Position numbers and translations under genes: made by a program. The notes beneath the pieces were generated by a model. That model searched no databases and was not told the DNA's origin. It saw only the letters and a program-made list of their open reading frames with translations. Of a stretch of 64,000 bases of DNA, positions 24,990 through 33,056 are shown piece after piece. Positions within the stretch are counted from its first letter, which is position 1, and each line of letters opens with the position of its first letter. The stretch lies in NCBI RefSeq assembly GCF_014842025.1, contig NZ_JACYUY010000030.1, positions 1 to 64,000 of the forward strand, read 5' to 3'. The stretch is from Massilia sp. CFBP 13721 (GTDB lineage Bacteria > Pseudomonadota > Gammaproteobacteria > Burkholderiales > Burkholderiaceae_D).

Positions 24990-27038
24990 CTACTCCGGCG
25001 CGCGGATATAGTCCACTAAACCATCGCTGCCACGCGCCGGCGGCGCCGTCATCAGGCTGGCGACGACCACCGCCAGCAGGCCTGCCGGGACCCCGAAGAT
25101 ACCGGCCGACATCGGCGCGATGTCGAACCAGGCGGCATCGATCTGCCCGCCCAGCATCGGGTGCACGCGGACCATGTAATACAGGCAGACGAAAAAGCCG
25201 GCCAGCATGCCGGCGATGGCGCCGGCGTGGTTTGCCCGTTTCCAGAACACGCCCAGCACCAGCGGCGGGAACAAGGCCGAGGCCGCCAGCGAAAAGGCGG
25301 CGCCGACCAGAGAGAGGATGTCGGCCGGCTTTTGCGAGGCGGCATAGGCGGCGATAAAGGCGACCGCCAGCAGCAGCAGCTTCGAGATCGTCACCCGCTT
25401 CTGGGTCGAGGCGCCCGGGTCGACGATCTTGTAATACACGTCGTGCGAGAGCGCATTCGAGATCGCCAGCAGCAAGCCGTCGGCGGTGGACAGCGCCGCT
25501 GCCAGGCCGCCGGCCGCGACCAGGCCGGAAATGACGTAGGGCAGGCCGCCGATTTCCGGCGTGGCCAGTACCAGCACGTCGCCGTCGATCGCGATTTCCG
25601 CCAGCTGCACCACGCCGTCGCCATTGATGTCGACCACCTGGATCAGGGGATTGACCTTGTCGATATTGCCCCAGTACGAAATCCAGGTCGGCAGCGCACT
25701 GAAATCGCTGCCGACCAGGCTCGTGTAGATGTCGTATTTGGCGAGCACGGCCAGCGCCGGAATGCTCAGGTAAATCAGCAGGATGAAGAACAGGGTCCAG
25801 AACACCGAGACGCGGGTGTCCGCCACCGAGGGCGTGGTGTAGGAACGCATCAGGATATGGGGCAGGGCGGCGGTGCCGAACATCAGGCAAAACACCAGCG
25901 CCAGAAAATTGTTGCGGCGCGCATTCGATTCCGCCTCGGTCGCGCCCGGGAAGGGCGTGGCGTGCGGCTGGGGCGGCTGGGCGCGTGCCAGCAGGCGCGT
26001 GCGCTGCTCGCGCCACAGGGTTTCGGCATCGTCCGCGGTCTTCGGGTAGGCGGCGAGCGCGCGTTCGGCGCTGCGCACGTCGGCCAGCGAGACGTTGCGC
26101 AGGCGCGCCGTATCGAGGCGGCGCTGGGCTTCCAGCTTGCCCTGTTCCCAGGATGCCGGCAGGCCGGCCAGACGGGCGCCATAGCTGTCCGCCTGGCGCT
26201 GGAAGGTGGCGCGCACCTCGCGCTCGCGCGGGTCCGCCGCCAGCTGCGCTTCGCGCTGGGCCAGTTTCGGCAGCACCGAACCGTAGGCCACCTGCGGCAC
26301 CGGATTGTCGGCGTGCTTGGCCGACAGCCACATGGTCGGAATCAAGAAGGCAACCAGGATGATGATGTACTGCGCCACCTGCGTCCAGGTGATGCCGCGC
26401 ATGCCGCCCAGGAACGAGCAGACCAGGATGCTGGCCAGCCCGAGGAAAATCCCGACCGAGAAATCGACGCCCGTGAAGCGCGAGGCGATCAGGCCGACCG
26501 CGTAGATTTGCGCCACCACGTAGACGAAGGAGACGATGATGGTGGCGCCGACCGCCAGCGCGCGCACCGGCCCGCCGCGCCCACCCGCGCCGCCGCCATA
26601 GCGCACCGCGAGGTAATCCGGAATCGTGTACTGGGCGAACTTGCGCAGGTAAGGCGCGATCAGCAAGGCGACCAGGCAATAGCCGCCGGTCCAGCCCATG
26701 ATGTAGGCGAGGGCGTCGAAGCCGGACAGATACAAGCCGCCGGCCAGGCTGATGAAGCTGGCCGCCGAGATCCAGTCGGCGGCGGTGGCCATGCCGTTGA
26801 ACAGGGCCGGTACGCGCCGTCCGGCGACATAGTATTCGGTCACGTTCGAGGTGCGGCTGACCACGCCGATGGTGGCGTACAGCACGATGGTGGCGAACAT
26901 GAACAGGTGCCCGATCCACAGGCGTGGCATGCCCTCGTTTTCGAGGATCGTCAGGGCCAGCAGGAAGCCGGCGAAGCAGACGCAGAACCAGGCGTAGTAG
27001 CCGGACAGGCGCCGGAAATAGCGTTTATTGGTACTCAT
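24990..27038 (-). CDS. Sodium/solute symporter, VC_2705-like, with EF-hand loop
   Basis: A large SSS-family permease of about 682 residues. N-terminal helices and VTEYYVAGRRVPALFNGMATAADWISAASF are typical; LSTADGLLLAISNALSHDVYY is the conserved C-terminal half. Two features stand out. There is an Arg/Ala/Glu-rich hydrophilic insertion of about 110 residues (about 255-365), and a canonical EF-hand loop DINGDGVVQLAE at about residue 470 (25596-25631). The ATG at 27038 overlaps the DUF4212 stop (ATGA). Together with DUF4212 it probably forms one transporter, controlled by the two-component system upstream; carboxylates such as acetate are plausible substrates. Confidence 0.88.
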   Translation of the reverse strand: MSTNKRYFRRLSGYYAWFCVCFAGFLLALTILENEGMPRLWIGHLFMFATIVLYATIGVVSRTSNVTEYYVAGRRVPALFNGMATAADWISAASFISLAGGLYLSGFDALAYIMGWTGGYCLVALLIAPYLRKFAQYTIPDYLAVRYGGGAGGRGGPVRALAVGATIIVSFVYVVAQIYAVGLIASRFTGVDFSVGIFLGLASILVCSFLGGMRGITWTQVAQYIIILVAFLIPTMWLSAKHADNPVPQVAYGSVLPKLAQREAQLAADPREREVRATFQRQADSYGARLAGLPASWEQGKLEAQRRLDTARLRNVSLADVRSAERALAAYPKTADDAETLWREQRTRLLARAQPPQPHATPFPGATEAESNARRNNFLALVFCLMFGTAALPHILMRSYTTPSVADTRVSVFWTLFFILLIYLSIPALAVLAKYDIYTSLVGSDFSALPTWISYWGNIDKVNPLIQVVDINGDGVVQLAEIAIDGDVLVLATPEIGGLPYVISGLVAAGGLAAALSTADGLLLAISNALSHDVYYKIVDPGASTQKRVTISKLLLLAVAFIAAYAASQKPADILSLVGAAFSLAASALFPPLVLGVFWKRANHAGAIAGMLAGFFVCLYYMVRVHPMLGGQIDAAWFDIAPMSAGIFGVPAGLLAVVVASLMTAPPARGSDGLVDYIRAPE

Positions 27039-27358
27039 CCGCCCACCTGCGCATTGCCTTCCAGCGCACGCGCATACAGGCGGTCGAAACGGCGCATGCG
27101 CCAGGCATAGAATCCGATGATCGCCAGGCAGACCAGCGCCGCGCCCTGCGCCGCCATGTAGAAGGATAGCGGCCAGCCGAACACGGACACCTGCGCCAGT
27201 TCGCGCGCAAAATACACGGTGCAAAAGCCGGTGATCAGCCACAAGGCCAGCAGCACGAAGGTCAGGCGCCGGGTGCGGCGCCAGTGCGCGGCGCGGGCGG
27301 CGACCAGGCGGCGCTGCTGTTCCAGCTCCGGTTCGGGCGAAGGCGCTGGAGATTGCAT
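27035..27358 (-). CDS. DUF4212 family small membrane protein (symporter partner)
   Basis: The 107-residue protein has a basic N-terminus (HWRRTRRL) and two hydrophobic helices separated by GWPLSFYMAAQG, the DUF4212 pattern. In many proteobacteria this family precedes the VC_2705-type symporter and is thought to be its accessory subunit. The start at 27358 lies four bases after the kinase stop; an ATG at 27382 would overlap the kinase. It overlaps the symporter by four bases. Confidence 0.85.
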   Translation of the reverse strand: MQSPAPSPEPELEQQRRLVAARAAHWRRTRRLTFVLLALWLITGFCTVYFARELAQVSVFGWPLSFYMAAQGAALVCLAIIGFYAWRMRRFDRLYARALEGNAQVGG

Positions 27359-27362
27359 TGGC

Positions 27363-28904
27363 TCAGGTGGCATCGATGGCATCGTTGACGGGTGGCGGGA
27401 AGGTCAGCCGGAACAGGCTGCCCGGGAATTTGGCCGATTGGGTGCGCGGATTATTGAAGATGTCGACCTCGGCGCCGTGCTGCCCGGCGATCTCGCGCAC
27501 GATCGCCAGCCCCAGGCCGCTCCCTGGCGTGTTCGAGCCGAGGATGCGGTAAAAGCGTTCGAACACGTGGGCACGCTCGTGCGGGGCGATGCCGGGGCCG
27601 GTGTCTTCGACTTCGAGCAGGGCGGCGTCGCCGTCGCGGCGCACGCGCACCGTGACGCTGCCGCCCGGCGGCGTGTAGCGCAGCGCATTGTCGATCAGGT
27701 TCGACAGCAGTTCGCGCAGCATCAGGGCGTTGCCGGCGATATTGACGTCTTCGTCCTGGGCCTCGTAGCCGAGGTCGATGCGATGGGCGAACGAGGCTTG
27801 CACCCAGTCCTGCACCACGCCGCGGGCCAGCGCGGCCAGGTCGATTTCCTCGAAGGCGAGGCCGGCATGCGGCTGGTTTTCCGCGCGCGCCAGGGCCAGC
27901 AGCTGGTTCACCAGCCGGGTCGCCGATTCCGAACTCTTCGCCAGTTGTTCGAGCGAACGGTGGATCTCGTCCGGATCGAGCTGGCGCAGGGCGAGTTCGG
28001 ACTGCATGCGCATGCCGGCCAGCGGCGTTTTCATCTGGTGCGCGGCGTCGGCAATGAAGCGCTTTTGCATGTCGATGGTCTGGGACAGTCTGCCCAGCAT
28101 GTCGTTCAAGGAGCCGACCAGGGGCGAAATTTCCTCCGGCACCTGGCGCGAATCGATGGGAGAAAGGTCGTCCGAGGAACGGGCGCGTATGCGCTCCTGG
28201 AGTTCGGCCAGTGGCGACAAGCCGCGCGAGAGGGCGAACCAGACCAGCGCCAGGATGATCGGCAGGATGATGAACTGGGGCAGGATCACGCCCTTGATGA
28301 TCTCGTTGGCCAGTAGGGCGCGCTTGTCGAGCGTTTCCGCCACCTGCACCAGCGCCTTGCGCGGGAAGGCGGGAGAGTTGCTGTCGGGTGGCGCCAGCGG
28401 GTCGAGGTTGATGTACAGGTAAGCTACGCGCAGCAGGTTGCCGTGCAGGGCGGCGCTTCGAAAATGGACGGCGCCATCCTTGTCGGCCTCGTCGTCACGC
28501 GGGCGCGGCAGTTCGCGGTCGCCGTCGACGTGGCGCCCGGCGGCATCGACCACCTGGAAATACACGCTGTCGATGTCGTCAGCGCGCAGGATGTCGCGCG
28601 CGCTGCCCGGCAGGCGGGTGGTAATGATGCCGTTCTCTTCGCGCACCTGCTGGGCCAACACCGTGACGCGGTCTTCGAGCGCATGGTCGAATGGTTGATT
28701 GGCGATCGATTTCGCGACCAGGTAAGTAATCGCGATGCTCATCGGCCACAGCAGCAGCAGCGGCGCCAGCATCCAGTCGAGGATTTCGCCGAACAGCGAA
28801 TGCTGGATGTTTTCCTCGGGTTCGGGATTCGGCGGCACGTAGAGCGGCTCGGGCAGCCCGGCCTCGGGCGCGGACAGCCTGTGCTTCCACGCGCGCTTCC
28901 TCAC
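27363..28904 (-). CDS. Sensor histidine kinase, TctE/2CSK_N type
   Basis: The 513-residue membrane kinase has one helix near residues 50-75, a periplasmic domain with the arrangement of the 2CSK_N sensor (TctE-like), a second helix (about 195-220), a HAMP linker and the catalytic core: ADAAHQMKTPLAGM H-box, NLIDNALRYTP N-box, GPGIAPHER and GSGLGLAIV. The GTG start at 28904 overlaps the regulator stop (GTGA). It sits directly upstream of DUF4212 and the symporter, so it most likely senses the transported compound or a related carboxylate. Confidence 0.88.
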   Translation of the reverse strand: MRKRAWKHRLSAPEAGLPEPLYVPPNPEPEENIQHSLFGEILDWMLAPLLLLWPMSIAITYLVAKSIANQPFDHALEDRVTVLAQQVREENGIITTRLPGSARDILRADDIDSVYFQVVDAAGRHVDGDRELPRPRDDEADKDGAVHFRSAALHGNLLRVAYLYINLDPLAPPDSNSPAFPRKALVQVAETLDKRALLANEIIKGVILPQFIILPIILALVWFALSRGLSPLAELQERIRARSSDDLSPIDSRQVPEEISPLVGSLNDMLGRLSQTIDMQKRFIADAAHQMKTPLAGMRMQSELALRQLDPDEIHRSLEQLAKSSESATRLVNQLLALARAENQPHAGLAFEEIDLAALARGVVQDWVQASFAHRIDLGYEAQDEDVNIAGNALMLRELLSNLIDNALRYTPPGGSVTVRVRRDGDAALLEVEDTGPGIAPHERAHVFERFYRILGSNTPGSGLGLAIVREIAGQHGAEVDIFNNPRTQSAKFPGSLFRLTFPPPVNDAIDAT

Positions 28905-29611
28905 TTCGAATCGAGCGCCTGTTCGGCGCCGGCGCGCGCGGCGTCGGAATATTTTTCCAGGCAATAGCCCAGGCCGCGCACGGTGGCGATGCGCACCCCG
29001 CCGACTTCGATCTTCTTGCGCAGCCGGTGCACGTAGACCTCGATGGCGTTGTTGGACACCTCTTCGCCCCATTCGCACAGGTGGTCGACCAGCTGCTCTT
29101 TCGACACTAGGCGCCCGGTGCGGGCCAGCAGGATTTCCAATAAACCCAGCTCGCGCGCCGACAGGTCGAGCATCTGGTCGTTGATGTAGGCGCTGCGCCC
29201 GACCTGGTCGTAGACCAGCGGGCCGTGGCGGATCACGGTCGGCCCGCCGCCGGCGCCGCGCCGGGTCAGCGCACGCACGCGCGCCTCGAGTTCGGACAGG
29301 GCAAACGGCTTGGCCATGTAGTCGTCGGCGCCCAGGTCGAGCCCTTCGACACGCTGCTCGACCGAATCGGCCGCGGTGAGGATCAATACCGGCAGCAGCG
29401 AAGCGCGCGCGCGCAGGCGGCGCAGCACTTCCAGTCCCGACATCTTCGGCAGCCCCAGGTCGAGGATCAGCAGGTCGAATTCCTGGGTCGACAGGGCCGT
29501 GTCGGCGTCGGCGCCGTTGCGCACGTCATCAATCGCATAACCGGACTGACGCAAGGAGCGCGTCAACCCGTCGGCGAGTACGCTATCATCTTCAGCAAGC
29601 AAAATTCGCAT
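28901..29611 (-). CDS. OmpR-family response regulator (TctD/QseB-like)
   Basis: The 236-residue regulator has a receiver domain with DLLILDLGLPKMSG (phosphoacceptor aspartate) and DDYMAKPF, then a winged-helix domain with SNAIEVYVHRLRKKI and VRGLGYCLEKY. It heads a four-gene unit: regulator, kinase, DUF4212, symporter, all overlapping or within a few bases, so the system probably regulates its own transporter. It is divergent from recA, with about 190 bases between. Confidence 0.9.
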   Translation of the reverse strand: MRILLAEDDSVLADGLTRSLRQSGYAIDDVRNGADADTALSTQEFDLLILDLGLPKMSGLEVLRRLRARASLLPVLILTAADSVEQRVEGLDLGADDYMAKPFALSELEARVRALTRRGAGGGPTVIRHGPLVYDQVGRSAYINDQMLDLSARELGLLEILLARTGRLVSKEQLVDHLCEWGEEVSNNAIEVYVHRLRKKIEVGGVRIATVRGLGYCLEKYSDAARAGAEQALDSK

Positions 29612-29710
29612 AAGATCACCCTGTTATCGATTAGACCTCCCGGCTAACCTTATTGTGTTTGATTTGGCGCAACAAAGCGAGTCTTCTTCAACAGTTGAGC
29701 AAAACCGCGC

Positions 29711-29739
29711 TTGCCAAAAATACTGGATTTATATACAGT
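29711..29739 (+). promoter_or_regulatory. recA promoter
   Basis: TTGCCA (29711-29716) and TACAGT (29734-29739) are separated by exactly 17 bases, matching -35/-10 geometry. The -10 hexamer lies inside the LexA box, so repressor binding would block it. Confidence 0.65.
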
Positions 29740-29740
29740 A
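29721..29740 (+). promoter_or_regulatory. LexA (SOS) box of recA
   Basis: TACTGGATTTATATACAGTA agrees with the consensus TACTGTATATATATACAGTA at 18 of 20 positions, 60 bases before the recA start. Confidence 0.85.
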
Positions 29741-29800
29741 GTACCCTTGTAAAGCGTGAGGGTGCCCACACCTTGGTACCTCCAAGACTGAGAGAAAATT

Positions 29801-30889
29801 ATGGACGACAAAAAAGTAGCAGCAAACGCCTCTGAAAAAGGCAAGGCACTGGCCGCCGCCCTCGCGCAGATCGAAAAGCAGTTCGGCAAGGGCTCGGTCA
29901 TGCGCATGGATGCGAACACCCCTGTGGAAGAGGTGCAAACCGTGTCGACCGGCTCGCTGGGCCTGGACATCGCGCTCGGCGTCGGCGGCTTGCCGCGCGG
30001 CCGTATCGTGGAAATCTACGGTCCGGAATCGTCGGGTAAAACCACGCTGACGCTGCAGACCATCGCACAAATGCAAAAGATCGGCGGCACCTGCGCCTTC
30101 ATCGACGCCGAGCACGCGCTCGACGTCGGTTACGCGCAAAAGCTGGGTATCAAGCTCGACGAACTGCTGATCTCGCAGCCGGACACCGGCGAACAGGCAC
30201 TCGAAATCACCGACGCATTGGTGCGCTCGGGTTCGGTCGACCTGGTGGTCATCGACTCGGTGGCGGCACTGACCCCGCGCGCCGAGATCGAAGGCGACAT
30301 GGGCGACTCGCTGCCAGGCTTGCAGGCGCGTCTGATGTCGCAGGCACTGCGCAAGCTGACCGCCTCGATCAACCGTACGAACACCCTGGTCATCTTCATC
30401 AACCAGATCCGTATGAAGATCGGCGTCATGTTCGGCAGCCCGGAAACGACCACCGGCGGTAACGCGCTGAAGTTCTACGCCTCCGTGCGCATGGACATCC
30501 GCCGTACCGGTTCGATCAAGTCGGGTGACGAGGTGATCGGTAACGAAACCAAGGTCAAGGTCGTCAAGAACAAGATCGCGCCGCCGTTCCGCGAAGCGCA
30601 CTTCGACATCCTGTATGGAGAAGGCACTTCCCGCGAAGGCGAAATCCTCGATCTGGGCGCCGACAACAAGATCGTGGAGAAGTCCGGTTCCTGGTACAGC
30701 TACAACGGCGAACGTATCGGCCAGGGCAAGGACAACGCCCGCCTGTTCCTGAAGGACCGCCCAGCCCTGGCGCGCGAAATCGAGAACAAGGTCCGTGCGA
30801 CCCTCGGTGTGCGCGAACTGCCGCCAGTCGCCGCCGATGCAGCAGCCGGCGACGACAAGGCACCGAAGCTGAAGGCCGTGTCGGAGTAA
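29801..30889 (+). CDS. recA: Recombinase RecA
   Basis: The 362-residue recombinase drives strand exchange and activates LexA self-cleavage in the SOS response. It shows the MAW-type segment VGGLPRGRIVEIYGPESSGKTTLTL (Walker A), LVVIDSVAALTP (Walker B), the MSQALRKL loop L1 region and FINQIRMKIGVMFG loop L2. The C-terminus is acidic-to-neutral as usual. A promoter and LexA box lie upstream and recX follows at 49 bases. Confidence 0.98.
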   Translation: MDDKKVAANASEKGKALAAALAQIEKQFGKGSVMRMDANTPVEEVQTVSTGSLGLDIALGVGGLPRGRIVEIYGPESSGKTTLTLQTIAQMQKIGGTCAFIDAEHALDVGYAQKLGIKLDELLISQPDTGEQALEITDALVRSGSVDLVVIDSVAALTPRAEIEGDMGDSLPGLQARLMSQALRKLTASINRTNTLVIFINQIRMKIGVMFGSPETTTGGNALKFYASVRMDIRRTGSIKSGDEVIGNETKVKVVKNKIAPPFREAHFDILYGEGTSREGEILDLGADNKIVEKSGSWYSYNGERIGQGKDNARLFLKDRPALAREIENKVRATLGVRELPPVAADAAAGDDKAPKLKAVSE

Positions 30890-30937
30890 TTGGCTGGGGC
30901 TGACCCGCGTCAGCTCCATCCGGTTCCTCCCGCCACC

Positions 30938-31399
30938 ATGCGCGCACCAGTATTGAGTCTAAAGGCCCGGGCCCTGCGCTTCCTCTCGATGAGGGAGCAC
31001 AGCCGGATCGAGCTCAAGCGCAAGCTGGCGCGCCATGCCGAGGAGGGCGACGACATCGATGCCCTTCTCGATTTTCTGGAAAAGAACAACTGGCTGTCGC
31101 AGGAGCGTTTTGCTGAATCGCTGATTCACCGAAAAGCGGCCCGCTACGGCAACAGCCGTGTGATGGCCGAGCTGCAAAGCCACGGCGTCAACGGCGAGGC
31201 GCTGGCCGAACTCAAGTCCGGCCTGGCCGACAGCGAAACCGCGCGTGCCGTCGAAGTCTGGCAGCGCAAGTTCGGCACCGTCGCGCAAGACGCGGCCGAA
31301 CGCAGCAAGCAGATGCGCTTCCTGATGGCGCGCGGCTTTTCCAGCAGCGCCGTGCGCACTGCCTTGAAGGGTGCGCCCGACGAGGACGACGCGTTTTAA
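30938..31399 (+). CDS. recX: Regulatory protein RecX
   Basis: A RecA-filament modulator of 153 residues. Three-helix repeats are recognisable: ALRFLSMREHSRIELKRKL, FLEKNNWLSQERFAESLIHRKAARYGNSRV and the FLMARGFSSSAVRTAL repeat. The ATG at 30938 is chosen; the open frame from 30890 adds 16 unlikely codons right after the recA stop. A GC-rich hairpin (GGGGCTGAC / GTCAGCTCC) lies between recA and recX and could lower recX expression. Confidence 0.93.
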   Translation: MRAPVLSLKARALRFLSMREHSRIELKRKLARHAEEGDDIDALLDFLEKNNWLSQERFAESLIHRKAARYGNSRVMAELQSHGVNGEALAELKSGLADSETARAVEVWQRKFGTVAQDAAERSKQMRFLMARGFSSSAVRTALKGAPDEDDAF

Positions 31400-31563
31400 C
31401 GGTTGCCCGCAGGGTGTACTCAGCCCTGCGCCCGGCAATGCGGTATCAACCTTTACTGATTCTCAGGCGCCAGCACGGAGCGCCATCCGGCGATATGCAT
31501 CCGCATATTCCTCAACCCGGATGACGCTGCACGCTGGCGCTTTGCGTTTGAAAAGTTGCCATT

Positions 31564-31923
31564 ATGAGAACAATCCCTGCCTTCGTAGTGATGCTGGTAC
31601 TCGCCGCCTGCACCCGGCAAGCTCCCGAGCCTGTCGGTGTCTACCGGCTTGCTACGGCAGAAAAAACGCTGGTGCTCGACGTCCGGCGCAGTGGCGACTA
31701 TGTGCTCCAGATCGATGGCCCGGATAGCATGACCGACGAAATCCGCGGCCGCTGGGAGGACGAACGAGGCACGTCAATGGACGTTTCCTTCCACGGACTC
31801 ATCTGGCACGGAAGCGAACCCGAAGCTGGTACCAACATATGGCCCGTATCCTTCGAAAGCGACGGGGGCATTTGTCTCGACGGCGAAGGCCTGGTTTGCT
31901 TCGTTAAGGACGGCGTGGGTTGA
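31564..31923 (+). CDS. Small predicted lipoprotein, unknown function
   Basis: The 119-residue protein has a short signal with lipobox VLAAC (Cys about residue 16), then a compact beta-rich domain: VGVYRLATAEKTLVLDVRRSGDYVLQI, FHGLIW and a C-terminal CLDGEGLVCFVKDGVG. The pattern of repeated short strands resembles small periplasmic lipocalin-like or copper-resistance NlpE-like domains, but I do not recognise a family. It stands alone between recX and the DUF2889 gene. Confidence 0.6.
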   Translation: MRTIPAFVVMLVLAACTRQAPEPVGVYRLATAEKTLVLDVRRSGDYVLQIDGPDSMTDEIRGRWEDERGTSMDVSFHGLIWHGSEPEAGTNIWPVSFESDGGICLDGEGLVCFVKDGVG

Positions 31924-32070
31924 TAGTCCCTTCATCATAATTGAGCCGATTCCAGATTCACAACGGTATACTGTGCATGCAGCCCTAGGCTACCTCCTCT
32001 CCCAGCCGTCATACTGGTGATGACCCTAGGTCAGTTTTTGGCCTCGCTTGGTGGGGCCACCCAGATTCAT

Positions 32071-32098
32071 GACAAACCCGCCGCCTGGCGGGCTTGTC
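32071..32098. terminator. Hairpin GACAA-ACCCGCC / GGCGGG-TTGTC
   Basis: A 6-base GC stem (CCCGCC/GGCGGG) with loop GCCT, extended by a GACAA/TTGTC helix after one mismatch. There is no long T-run, so it may be a factor-dependent terminator or a relic of a mobile element end. Confidence 0.4.
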
Positions 32099-32144
32099 GT
32101 TTCAGGCTGGATTTATTGGTAGTGCCTGCCCATTGCGATCGATA

Positions 32145-32261
32145 CTAAGCTGCAGCGTAGGAAGCTATGGCCTCAACGTCGATAAGTAGCCCTGGCCCGG
32201 GCATGGTCAGCTTTTTAACAGCAGAGCAGGCAAGCTGATGTTCTCTCCACCATAGCGCCAT
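32145..32261 (-). pseudogene. C-terminal remnant of a RidA/YjgF-family gene
   Basis: The minus-strand frame gives 38 residues ending LTMPGPGLLIDVEAIASY before a stop, which matches the last strand and helix of RidA-family proteins (typical ending PGLLVEIEAIA). Only about a third of the usual 130-residue protein is present. A neighbouring frame upstream reads EDAGNAWRYGG, suggesting further decay by frameshift. Confidence 0.35.
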
Positions 32262-32430
32262 GCATTTCCGGCATCTTCCATGTTGCAGTGCAACCGTGCC
32301 CCGCGTGTGCTAAACTTTCACGGTTTAAGCAGCGCCGCATGAGCGGTTGTTGCCGCAGAAGCTGCGGCAACGTGCATCAGCACACCGGCTGCCCCATTGA
32401 TTGCCGCCTTCACCGGCACCCGTTTTTTTT

Positions 32431-32994
32431 ATGCCTCTGTCACCTCCCGCCCCGCGCTCCCTGCGGCACACACGCGCCATTACCGTCGAAGCGTACGCGC
32501 GCGACGATGGCCTGTGGGATCTTGACGCGTGTATTCGCGACATCAAGGCGCGCGACATCGTGCTGGCATCCGGCACCCGTCCGGCGGGCACGGCCGTACA
32601 TGACCTGAGCCTGCGCATTACCATCAACCGCGACCTCGAGATCGTCGACGCCGAAGCCGCGTCCGACTCGGTGCCGTATCCGGGGTATTGCGACACGATC
32701 GGGCCGGCGTACAAGAAACTGGTTGGCCTCTCGCTTGCGAAACATTTCCGGCTGCACCTGAAAGACCGCCTCTCGGGCGTGCTCGGCTGCACCCACCTGA
32801 CCGAACTGGCGCAGGTTTTGCCCACCGCGGCAATCCAGGCCTTCGCCGATGAAGAATTCGAGATACGCAACGCCGCCAACGATGGCGACGCTGTGCGTCC
32901 GTATGAAATCGACCGCTGCCACGCGCTGCGCGCCGACGGCCCCGCTGTGGCAAAGTATTACCCGCGCTGGGTGATCAAGGCCGTACAGGGTTGA
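32431..32994 (+). CDS. DUF2889 family protein
   Basis: The protein of about 187 residues starts MPLSPPAPRSLRHTRAITVEAYARDDGLWDLDA, a signature of DUF2889, and continues with YPGYCDTIGPAYKKLVGLSL and GVLGCTHLTEL. It is soluble with no signal. The function is unknown; it is commonly found near recA and sucCD in Burkholderiales. I prefer the ATG at 32431 over the one at 32401. Confidence 0.85.
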   Translation: MPLSPPAPRSLRHTRAITVEAYARDDGLWDLDACIRDIKARDIVLASGTRPAGTAVHDLSLRITINRDLEIVDAEAASDSVPYPGYCDTIGPAYKKLVGLSLAKHFRLHLKDRLSGVLGCTHLTELAQVLPTAAIQAFADEEFEIRNAANDGDAVRPYEIDRCHALRADGPAVAKYYPRWVIKAVQG

Positions 32995-33056
32995 TATTGA
33001 TGTCGAAGTTTTCCAATTAACGTAGCTAAATCAGTAACAGAAGAAGGGAAGCCAGC

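Larger units (their letters stand above)
31924..32430. other. Intergenic region with hairpin and gene remnant
   Basis: No intact gene. It contains a hairpin at 32071-32098 and a RidA-like C-terminal remnant at 32145-32261 on the minus strand. The remainder looks like decayed or regulatory DNA, with base composition closer to AT than the neighbours. Confidence 0.5.

Noticed and set aside
25161..27110. 649-codon plus-strand open frame
   Set aside because: Overlaps the symporter antisense and shows only His/Gln/Arg-rich low-complexity sequence.
32071..32098. Hairpin as evidence of a mobile element end
   Set aside because: No transposase, target duplication or second copy seen, so it is kept only as a possible terminator.
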